Of a stretch of 64,000 nt of DNA, positions 48,301-60,300 are shown in pieces. Each line of letters opens with the position of its first letter. Positions within the stretch are counted from its first letter, which is position 1. The DNA comes from Siniperca chuatsi. Its lineage: Eukaryota; Chordata; Actinopteri; Centrarchiformes; Sinipercidae. The stretch spans positions 8,284,675-8,348,674 of the forward strand of contig NC_058046.1 of NCBI RefSeq assembly GCF_020085105.1, given 5' to 3'. The notes under the pieces are model-generated. The model saw only the letters and a program-made list of their open reading frames with translations, was not told the DNA's origin and made no database searches. The position numbers and the translations under genes were made by a program.

Positions 48301-51300
48301 GCCCAAGCTGACTGAGGTGCTGACTGACTCCCATGTGAAGGTGCAGAAGGCCGGCCAGCAGGCCCTCCGACAGATCGGCTCTGTAATCCGCAACCCCGAA
48401 ATCCTGGGTAAGTGACTCAAGAGTCACAGGGCAGAGCTGGGGGGCTGTATGCCCATTTCTCATTATTACACGGTTAGTTCTACAATATTCAAAACAGCTT
48501 TTGTTTGTGTCTACTTACCGTTGGGTCTGACCACTTAATTTAATTACTGAGTTATAGTTAAAGGGGAACTCAACAGATTTTACACATCAAAGTCTGTTTA
48601 CTGGTCTTGGGGAGTACTACTGCATATGGGGAAAAAATGTATAAAGCGTTTTGTGGCTCCAGAGGTAGCTGTGTGAAGTCTGATAAATTCATCATCGGTT
48701 GGGGCTGAAGACTAAGAGTTTGAAAATGGAAAAAAAAATCTCTTACCAGACCTCTGTCACACCTCATCTCTGCTTGAGGCTAGCGGCTGGAGGCCACATT
48801 AGACACTACTAGCATAACCCACTAGCATAACCCACCTAAATCTCAGACCAAACTGTCGGCGGTTGAGTTGCATTGTAGGTAATGTAGGGGCCTGGTTTTG
48901 ACAAGGAAAAAGAAAGTTCTGCTGTATCGATTTTGTCCACTGTCCATTGTGAGTCCGACAATGTTATAGGAGTGCAATGCTAACATTTGTACTCTTTAAA
49001 GCACTAGCATATTCCACCAGAGAAAGGCTTGTTTTCTTTGTGTCTAGTTTTTAGTGTCTTAATGATAGACTCCAGATATACAGGGGTTACAAACTTTAAA
49101 ATTATCATCTGTACAGTGTAATGGAAGGCAGTACAAAAGCCCAGCTTCATGTACTGTCTCTGTGAAGCTAGTAATGCTACATTTTTGAGTTTATATCAAA
49201 TAGATGTTGATTCCCTTATTGAGGGGATCAATTTACAATGCAGTGCAGTCAAATAGAATAACACAACAATATTTAGGGTTACAATTAAAATTATTTCAAC
49301 TGTCATGTGCATTAAATCTACATTCATTTGTATTTTGACATTGCCAATCAGAAAAATTCAGTAAAAGTACTTTAGTTAGCAGCTCAGAAATGCTGCCAGA
49401 AAAGTCTTTGTTTAGCCAATGCCAGACATGAATTAAAACTGTACAGTTATTAAAAATATTAGGCTTTCAATCCAAAAATTGTACAGTTTTAAGAATTACT
49501 TTTTTTTACCACTGATGTTTAGTAAACTAGTATTTTAATACAGATGTCATTGTTCCCCTCTTAGCCATTACCCCCATCCTGCTGGATGCTCTCACTGATC
49601 CGTCCAAGAGGACCCAGACATGCCTGCAGACGCTGCTGGACACCAAGTTTGTACACTTCATCGACGCCCCCTCCCTGGCCCTCATCATGCCCATCGTCCA
49701 GAGAGCCTTCCAGGATCGCTCCACTGACACTCGCAAGATGGCCGCTCAGATCATTGGCAACATGTACTCCCTCACTGACCAAAAGGTACACAGCATTAAC
49801 TAAATGTGACATTGAACTTAAAACGAAATAAAACTTTTACTAGTCCTCCAAACCAGTGTATTCTGAAGACTTCGTTTTGACTTTTGTTTACAATGTGATA
49901 CGTGTTGTCGTTTATAGGATCTGTCGCCCTACCTGCCTAGTGTTATTCCTGGACTGAAAGCCTCGCTGTTGGACCCGGTGCCTGAGGTGTGTATAGTGAT
50001 ATATACAGTACTACTGTAATACGTGCTCTGTGTGTGTAAAGCTGAAGCTGTAGCTGCTCTTCTTCTCCTCTCCAGGTACGCACAGTCTCAGCCAAAGCCC
50101 TGGGTGCCATGGTGAAGGGGATGGGTGAATCCTGCTTTGACGACCTGCTGCCGTGGCTCATGGAGACACTGGCCTCTGAACAGAGCTCTGTAGATCGCTC
50201 TGGAGCTGCACAAGGTCAGTTCTTACACCCTGTCCCTGTGTTGTTTCTGATTTGCTCTTAATATCATTCATCAAATGACTCACTGAATAATTTGTGTGAT
50301 TGTGTCTTCAGGTCTGGCTGAGGTGATGGCTGGACTGGGAGTGGAAAAGCTGGACAAGCTGATGCCAGATGTAGTGCAAACAGCCAGCAAGGTAGACATC
50401 GCTTCCCATGTCAGAGATGGCTACATCATGATGTTCATCTACCTACCCCTCACCTTTGGAGACAAGTTTACTCCCTACGTTGGGCCCATCATCCCCTGCA
50501 TTCTCAAGGTATTGTTATGACCAGAATGTTTTTGTTGTTTTGGGGGTTTTTTTTGCCATTTTGTTGTGAATCACATTTCACTGCTCCTTACTTTCACTGC
50601 TGTTACTGGGGTTGAAGATTTTCCCGTGATTTTAAAATAACTACTTATGTATTATAATATACAGTACTCACCCTTTACCAGAATTTCTTGCTGTATATAT
50701 AAAACAGAACTGTGAATAGTGAATCATAAAATTCAATTAAATTTTCCCATGTTATTCTTTCATGTTAGATTATGTGGTAATATTTTTTTTGTAGAAAAAG
50801 AAATCTTCAGTTTCGGTAAAGAAGTCTGCATATCTGATTAAGTCGTGTGTTAATGATTCAGTACTTACATAAATACTAAAAGCAACAACCCCACCTCACA
50901 TATCACCTTAGGACATAAAAGTAAATAAGGTAATAATAATAAATAATTAATACAAGCATTCCCATTGGGATGCTATCAGTACCACAACCAATATATACAT
51001 ACCCTTACAGTGTCTTACAAACAGGAATGATAGCAGCACGCTAATAAGTTATGGGCATGAACGGCCTCTGGGTAGGTGCTGTTGCAGAACCTGGCTGTCT
51101 TAGTTCTGATGCTTTTCAGACTTTTAAAAGAAGGGAGGAAGTTAAAATGATGGTTAGCAGGGTGAGAGGAGTCATGAAGAATATTGTGTCCCTTTTTCCA
51201 TAGTCTAATGGTGTAGATTTCAGCAGGGGACAGTAGCTCCCGGTCTATGATTTTTGGTGCAGTGCGTACCTTTTTGTCCAGACGTTTCCTGTCTTGTGCT

Positions 51301-54300
51301 GAGGTTTTTCCATACCACACAGTTATTCCAAAGGTGGGGATGCTCTCAGTGCTCTAAAATTGCATCATACCATCCCGAGATATGGAAAAGTTTTTCAGCT
51401 GTTTTAAAAAGAAAAGTTCTTGCTGCGCTTTCTTCAGAACTGTCGTAGTGTTGACTTCCCACTTTAAAGAAAAGGAGATTGTTACACCCAAGAATTTGTA
51501 GTGCTCCACCTGTTGAATTTCCTGACCGTTTATGACTAAAAGTAGTTGTCCACTATGACTCTGCTGTTTCATTGTTGTTAGAAATTAGTCCTACCAATGT
51601 GGTATTATCAGCAAACGTAAACAACTTAACAGACTGGGGGTGGGAAATAGTCATTTGTGTAAAGTGAGTATAACAGTGGAGACAAAGCGCATCCCTGTGG
51701 GGCACCAGTGTTAATAACCAGAGACTTGGAGAATTTATTAACTCTGACCACCTGCCTCCTCAACTGCAAGAAGTCCATGGTCTGCTGACACAGGGACTTT
51801 TGGACTTCCAGTTGGAGAAGTTTGTTATACAGCCTGGATGGTAGAATTAAATTAAATGCTGAGCTGTAATCAACAAACAGAACCCTTGCATAAGTGGCAG
51901 GTGCCTCAAGGTGTTGCAGAACTGAGTGCAAACGAAATGTAATGACACTGCATCATCAGCATCATTGTTGAGCCGCCTGCTTAGTTTAAAATGACCATTT
52001 TTGCACTCCAGTTTGTTCATTTAATCTAAAAAATATTTTGCCACACAGCTGAGATGAAAACTAACATTTTGAAAAGTGATTGGAAGTAACCGTTGCAGGT
52101 GAAAAGTTGATTCCTTTATATAACTGTAATTAAGGACAATGTCTATGACTGTTGCATGAGGGTTAATGAGGTTAATGAGGTTTGGAGAAAGCATCCTTGT
52201 TTCAGTAAATAGTCTTCTGAATGCACACGCACATACAAGCATACATATGGTAAAAATACCAGGTTCCAGCAGGTATTTTTTCCTTTTTTCCTTTGCTCTT
52301 ACCCTCTCTGTGTTGTCCACCAGGCTCTGGCTGATGAGAACGAATATGTGAGAGACACGGCACTGCGAGCCGGCCAGCGAATCATCAGCATGTATGCTGA
52401 GACTGCCATCGCACTGCTACTTCCTGAGCTGGAACAGGGCCTGTTTGATGACCTGTGGAGAATCAGGTCAGACTGAAATACACGGTAACACACTAGTGAT
52501 TGAACAAACTCTCACTCTTATATTAACTAGCTGTGCGTCCATATCGTTGTTGGTTTGCAGGTTCAGCTCTGTGCAGCTGCTTGGAGATCTGTTGTTCCAT
52601 ATCTCTGGAGTCACAGGAAAGATGACCACAGAGACAGCTTCCGAGGATGACAACTTTGGAACAGCTGCATCCAATAAAGTATGATTACATTTCTTTTCAT
52701 CAAAAAAATCCTTTACAAATCCATCCAGTTAATAAAAGGAAGTAAAAGTTGTCTTTTTGTTATATCTTTACTTGCCACCACAACAGTGTAGTGTTTGTCT
52801 GTCTTTGAAAAGTGTTTATATATTGATGTGTCAAGGAGTGCTGACCTTTGACCTTTTCTCTTCCAGGCTATCATTGGCGCTCTGGGCGCTGAGCGGCGTA
52901 ATCGTGTCCTCTCTGGCCTCTATATGGGCCGTTCAGACACTCAGCTGGTGGTTCGACAGGCTTCCCTCCACGTGTGGAAGATCGTGGTGTCCAACACCCC
53001 CAGAACTCTTCGAGAGATCCTCCCAACCCTCTTCAGTCTTCTGCTGGGCTTCTTGGCTTCCACCTGCCCTGACAAGAGAACGGTATTACTCCTTTGAACT
53101 TTGTAAACCCACTCTGTTTCCCTGGTTGTCAACCAAGCCTTTTACTGACTCTGTGTGTCGGTGTGGTTTTAGATCGCTGCTCGGACACTGGGGGATCTGG
53201 TGAGGAAGTTGGGAGAGAAGATTCTCCCTGAGATCATTCCCATCCTGGAGGAGGGACTGCGCTCTGACAAGAGTGACGAGAGGCAGGGAGTCTGCATTGG
53301 GCTCAGTGAGATCATGAAGTCCACCAGCAAAGACGCTGTGAGTCACGCAGACGCTGTAACGCACACATTTCTCTGCTACTTTACAAGCATGTAGCATCAT
53401 AGCTAGTGGGATTGAATGAGATTAAGATTATAGTTGCCCACAGCAGGAGAGACACCACAAACATTATTGGAATTATTTTATTTATTAAAAAACAGGACCC
53501 CAGAGCTGCTCCCAGGATTCAAAGCTACAATACAATGCAAAGCTTAATTGCAAACATGCAATTAAGGTTACTTTTTTGTGTTTTACAGATTTATTTTAAA
53601 GAAGCAGTTTAGTTTGAAGCAGGATTTTGTGCCCCCTCTCTTTCAAAGGTTGTTGTGTTTCCCACTCTATGAAGAGAAATGCAATTGAGACAGTTAATGG
53701 TTAAACTAGGGTGTTTGCACTGAAAGGTATTTTTTATATACAAAACCAGATTTTTTTATTATAGATTTATTGATCTCATTTTTACCAGTTTTTCAATATT
53801 CAAAACAAAACACCATACATTTTAGATTTTTTTAATTAAGAAAGCCATGTACTGTATATTAAAATGTCTCCAAAGTGAGGCAAAGCAGAAGGCCAGCTTG
53901 TTGATCCTTCTATATCAAACTTCTACATCTTGTAAATTCAATTCTTTGCTGCATTTACAGTCAAAGTATTGAATATCAAGGTGTAAATTTAAGGAGTCAT
54001 GGTTAGGACGGATGCCATATATCTGCATAGTACTGGTTTAATTCTGGGCAGGGACTTTTGATGCATGTCATACCCCTCTCTCTCCTCAAGTTTTCTAGCC
54101 TTTTTCGCCTATTTTTTTTGGTCGTCATATCAATGTGAAAGTGAATTGCCTTTCCGTTTGGAATCAAAATTTTTAAAATAACTAAAAAGTAATTTAAAAA
54201 ACAGAACAAATTAAAGGTATGTACCCTTTTTGACAACCAGGTTCATTTGGTTATCTTAGACCAGTAGTCTGAGAATTGCAACAGAGATAAAACATTATTA

Positions 54301-57300
54301 AACTGATGGTGTTTGTACTGTAGGTGCTCGTCTTCTCTGAGTCACTGGTCCCCACAGTGAGGAAGGCTCTCTGTGACCCTCTGGAGGAGGTCCGAGAGGC
54401 TGCAGCCAAAACCTTTGAGCAGCTTCATGCAACCATCGGTCACCAGGCTCTGGACGACATCCTACCTACCCTGCTCAAACAGCTGGTGAGGGAAAGAGGA
54501 CACAAACGCAATTCAGATAAGATTCAAAAGTTTTCAGTCTGGCTTTTAATACACTGAGTGTCTTTTCCTCAGGATGACGAGGAGACAGCTGAGTTTGCTT
54601 TGGATGGCCTGAAGCAAGTCATGGCGGTGAAGAGTCGCTCTGTGCTGCCTTACTTGGTTCCAAAGGTAAAGTGTCACAGTCAAGTTTTCCTTTTTTAAGC
54701 CTTAGTATTGTGTCTGGCTGTATCTGACTAAAGCGGTCCTCTCTGGTTGTACCAGCTGACTGCTCCTCCTGTGAACACCCGTGTTCTGGCCTTCCTGTCT
54801 GCTGTGGCTGGAGACGCTCTGACACGCCACCTAGGGGTCATCCTGCCCGCCCTACTCTCCTCCCTCAAAGAAAAGCTGGGAACAGAGGATGAAGCACAGG
54901 TAATACTGGCATTCACAAGCTATAATATCTACTGCTGCTGTTGTGTTTGAACCTTTTGTTCTTTCCTCATAAAGAAGTAACCATAACCCCTATGTGTTAC
55001 CTTTGCTTAAGGAGTTGTGCAGCTGTCAAACAGTGATTCTCTCAGTGGAGGATGAAGTGGGCCAGCGGATCATCATAGAGGACCTCCTGGAGGCCACACG
55101 AGGCGCTGACCCTGGCCTCAGACAGGCTGCTGTCACCATCCTAAACGCCTACTTTGCTCGTACCCGCCTGGACTACAGTGCACATACTCGCACCCTGCTG
55201 TCAGGTCTCATCCGCCTTCTCAATGACTCCAACCCAGACGTCCTGTCTCAGAGCTGGGAGACCATCAACTCCATTACTAAGGTTTGTTGACGTGCAAATA
55301 AAAGCGGGCGATATTTGTACACACTTTTGTCTTGGCATTGTTGTAAAGACAATTTCATGCCATACTTTTTCTGCACACATTTACACAATATGGTGAAAAG
55401 ACAACAGGACAGATCAGTACTTTGATTATCTCTTAATCAAAAGGTAAATGTGGCCTGAGTGTTGTTTGTTTGTTTTTTTGTATAGAAACTGGATGCAAGC
55501 AGCCAGCTAGCTCTGATTGATGACCTGCATCGAGACATTAGATCAGCAGCTGCAGACGTTAAGGGTCAGAACCTGCCTGGTTTCTGTCTGCCCAAGAAGG
55601 TAAGAAGGCTCCTCCTGACACAGTAAACACTAGGACCTTATCACAGCATGATGATTTTGTTCTTTTACAGAATCCTTTTGTCTTTCTGAGCTCCTGTGTT
55701 GTAAAATGACTATAAGTTATGTGACTGTAATTGTGGCCAAGCGTTAAGAAACCATTGTTCACCAGTGACCAGTGAAGCTTTTCCATTTGCCCGTTCAACC
55801 CTGCAACATCTCTTCTACAACAGCAATCAGTGCTGGCTCAGACTTATTGCTGGACAGGAATATTTAAGAGATGATACCTGACAAGTTGTACATTCCATGA
55901 TTGTAATGAATGACGCAGAGGTAAAGAACCCCCCTGACAAAAGTCTTCTCTTTCCTCCTCCTATAGTTGGGCGTTCAGATTCATACAAAAATATCACATT
56001 TGAAAGAAGTTATTTATCTTTTATTGTTTAATACTGGTGCCTCAATTTAGGAATGCAAACACCTACATGACAGATGTCCGCTTATACTGTTCAATTACTA
56101 GGGCTAATCCATACCTGCAAAACAGTCAAAACTGAGAATTCTCAGGGGCCATGGTTTAAGGCTGGTTAACACACTTGGTCAACAGCAATTTTTGATAATT
56201 GATTGATCTTTTATAAAGCAAAAATACCAAAAATTCACAGGTTCCAGCTTCACAATGTGAGGATTTGTTGCTGCTCTCTGGTTAATTTCATTGTAAATTT
56301 AATATATTTGCATTTTTGACTGTCAGAAAAAGGAAGCAGTTTGAAGATGTCACCTTAGGCTCTGGGAAATCATAATGGGCCTTTTTCATGATGTTCTGAC
56401 ATGTTATAGACTTAGCAATTAAGCAGTTAATCACTTTATTCATTATTTGACAGCTTAATCAGTAATGAAAATAATTGTTTGTGGCAGCCCTATTCATAGT
56501 TTTATGTTATTTTCTCTCTCCGTCTTTGTTTCCACAGGGTGTGACTTGTATCCTGCCTGTCCTGAGAGAAGGTGTCCTCACTGGTACCCCTGAGCAGAAA
56601 GAAGAGGCAGCTAAAGCATTAGGAGGAGTCATCAAATTGACCTCTTCTGAGGCACTGCGGCCCTCTGTTGTCAACATCACTGGACCGCTCATTCGAATCT
56701 TGGGAGACCGCTTTGCCTGGACGGTGAAGACCGCTCTGCTGGAGACTCTCACCCTGCTGCTTGCAAAGGTCTGTATCTGCATCTCCCAATGGGACACGTA
56801 ATTGGCCAAAAACTGTTAAAAACACTGTCATTTCTCTCCACAGATGATCAAATTATCAGTCCGGAGGTCACAATGTTTAGCTCTAACCTCTGGACTGTAT
56901 TCCTCCTCCAGGTGGGCATTGCCCTGAAGCCCTTCCTGCCTCAGCTGCAGACCACCTTCCTGAAGGCCCTGCAGGACTCGAGCCGTGCAGTGAGGCTGAG
57001 GGCTGCTGAGGCTCTGGGCCAACTGGTGTCCATCCACACCAAGGTGGACCCGCTCTTCACTGAGCAGCTTTCTGCCATCCGCAACGCTGAGGACTCAGGA
57101 GTCAGGTGAGCACTCATACAGCAGACTAATACTGAAATGTTTAGTTAGAAGAAGCTTTAATCAGATTGCCCTGTCAACTATTGTTCTATTTTTGGAAACG
57201 GAATGATTCAGCTATTAATATCACAGAACCCCAAGACAACACACATTAAATCACATTTGATCACATTTTGAAATTAGGACAGTTGTTGTTAATTTAGTAT

Positions 57301-60300
57301 CAGTCTCGGGAACCCGTCAGCTATCGTCTGACGACGATTTGAATGCAGATCAATGTTTAAAAAGCTAATCTCTAGGATTCTGAGATTGTCGTCAGACGAT
57401 TGCCGATGGGTTCCGAGATTGCATTTCGGCCAATGCGTTACGCCTCTTCTGCTCTCCACGTGGACTGTTTACCTGCATGCAACCAAAACCCGCTTAAACG
57501 CGATTGGTCAATACTACTCGGACTTTAACGGAAACCAGAACGCTTCCAATACCAAAATCTTGTCCCTTGCCTACAGATTCTGCATTCATATGCCAATATC
57601 TGTTTATAGAGATTAATTTAGTATTGAATTGTAATTTGATATTGCATAACTAAACTATACTTAAAGAAATTACTGTAGTTTGAGTGATCAGAACACTCTT
57701 ACTGAGATCATTTCCACTGATACACAGAATATTATCATGAAATGTAAAATTTTCATGTTGCTGGGAATCATGGAAACAATTGAACACACATTTCAGAATC
57801 ACTGGTCTGAAGGAGTGGTTCCTGACCCCGACTTTTTTCTTTATTTTGGGTGTGTGTGTGTGTGTGTGAGAAATATTGGATACTTTCACCTCTTCAAACC
57901 TCTACAAATCCTTCAAATGGAAAAAATGAGAAGCATAAAGATCAATGTGTGAAATGGTCACAAGACCATGTCAGCACAGAAATGCCAAATATACAGTATA
58001 TTTGCAGTTATTTAAAAATAGTGTCACCATTACATAGTTTGTCCACCAGAGAGCACTGACAAGTTTATTTTTCAACTGTGAATTGTCCCACTCAGTACAT
58101 ACAGTATCTTGGTCACGATTCTTAAATAACCAAATTTAAGGGATGTTTGTGTTATTTGATTTTGTAAAAAAAAAAAAAAAAAAACAATAAAAAGAAATCG
58201 AATATCAGCCAATATCTTATCAGATTTTTTAAACTCTCAAATATAAAAAAAATCCAAATTTCAACCACGCTCTATTCTCAACACAGGAAAAGTAGTAATA
58301 GACTTAAAGAACTGCATCAAATCAAATTAACTTTCTTCAGTGGTATGGTTCATGTTTTTATATATATATTTATTTATATATTTATTTTAAAAGCTGATGT
58401 TTTAGGGTATACAGTTCTCATGCTTGTGTTGTGCTCTTTACCCCTCTCACAGGGAGACTATGCTCCAAGCCTTAAGGTTTGTCATCCAGGGGGCCGGGTC
58501 AAAGGTGGACCCAACCATCCGCAAGAACATCACCACCACATTACTAGGCATGCTGGGACATGATGAGGTATGACAGGAGGAGCAGATGCCTTGCAGCAGC
58601 AAGTAGAGCTGATTTTTTTAAATCTGTGGCAACGTGCCTGTTTTTCCACCCCAGCCCCGTAATAGCTGCTGAATACATTAAGTAATTACCAATGAAATAA
58701 AGTATAAACGTATTAACACTTAGAAGGGATTTTACAGAGAGTTGTTTAGCAGTGTAGTTTCCTCTGTGATCACAGTAGAAAAACGGAAGTCAGGCAGACA
58801 GGATGTGGTTTTCTATAAAGGTGGTTTTGAGCCTCCTTGTCAGTTTTAGAATAAATGACTCTCAACCTGTCTGTGTGCATGTAGGATGCAACACGTATGG
58901 CATCAGCCGGCTGTGTTGGTGAGCTGTGTGCCTTCCTGTCAGAGGAGGAGCTGAAGAGTGTGTTACTTCAGCACATCTTGGGTTGGTATTTATATGCAAA
59001 GTTATCGTCACAGCACATATCACACATCATGTTATGTGTATAATGTTAGGTTGTCTATTGTAATGTCATCAATGCCCCTAATTGCTGTTTATTACAACAA
59101 TTGACTTGGTGTACAGACTGAAATAATAATAGTAGTGACTTAGTAAATGTGTGTTTTGCTTAATTTTAGCACAAGCAGTATTTTTCATGTCATTTTCTAA
59201 ATATATTTATAGTAACACTTCTCGTGATATATTTTTCCAACATAACTGCATCAAAAAAGATTTTGCCTGTGTGTATGTGTTCATTTATTGTCTGCTGCTC
59301 ATGTGCATCTGCAGAACAATGAGAGCATGAGCTAATACATTTTTTTTCCTCCCTTTAGCGGACGTGTCTGGTGTTGACTGGATGGTGCGTCATGGTCGTA
59401 GCTTGGCCCTGGCCATAGCTGTCAAGTCTGCTCCTGAGAAGCTGTGTGGGAAGGAATACTGTGATACTGTGACAGAGACGATTTTAGCCAATGCCACTGC
59501 TGACAGGGTGAGGGAAAGTTTGTGTGGCACTCTGTTCTTTGACAGCATGTTTATTGCATCTCTCATGAACTGATACACATGGCTGCAATGAATATCCCGT
59601 ATTACGTCACCTTTAAAGAAATAGTTTGATATTTTGCTCAGTATGCTTTTTCGCAAGATGTGTTGGTGGGAGTTTGTTACATGCTGTAACAATGTTTTGG
59701 CTGGAGTCTTGTTGTTACTGTAAGGTCGCCAGGCAACCGGCAGAGACTCCAGAAAGTCACTGCTTCCAGGCAAGAAATAATCTAGACCATATAACTCACC
59801 GTAAAATCACAACAATTTTACGCTGATGAAACCAGCAAGATATAACATATTAATTAGTTAGCTTTAGAGCTGCTGGTAGGTGGATTTTGTTACCTTTGGA
59901 CAGAACCAGGCTAGCTGTTTCCCCCTGTTTCCAGTCTTTATGCTAAGCTAAGCTAACTGTCTCCTGGCTGTAGCTTCATATTTACTGTACAGACATGAGA
60001 GTGGTATCAATCTTCTTCCCAGGCTTTTTCCCAAAATGTCAAACTACTCATTTAAGCAGGAGATAAATAAAAATAGCATCCATGATTTGAACAAAGAAAC
60101 TGACTGTAGTCTAATTACATACCAACCTGTATCTGTCTGAACACTGGCCTTCTTTGAATTTTGTCACACTGACATTCAGAAACCGAGTGCTGCAGATGGT
60201 AGATTATTACACTATTGTAAGATTCAACAGATAATTCAAAAACGAAAGTAAGCAGTATTTGCCCGTTTTTTTTATTTCTAAATTCTAAAGACTTCAAACT

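Noticed and set aside
56844-56911. Possible upstream acceptor giving a longer GCN1 exon 51
   Set aside because: The extension is 68 nt, not a multiple of three, and would break the highly conserved [13 protein letters not shown] junction.
57353-57616. 87-codon open frame in GCN1 intron 51
   Set aside because: Lies inside an interspersed repeat and has no domain features.
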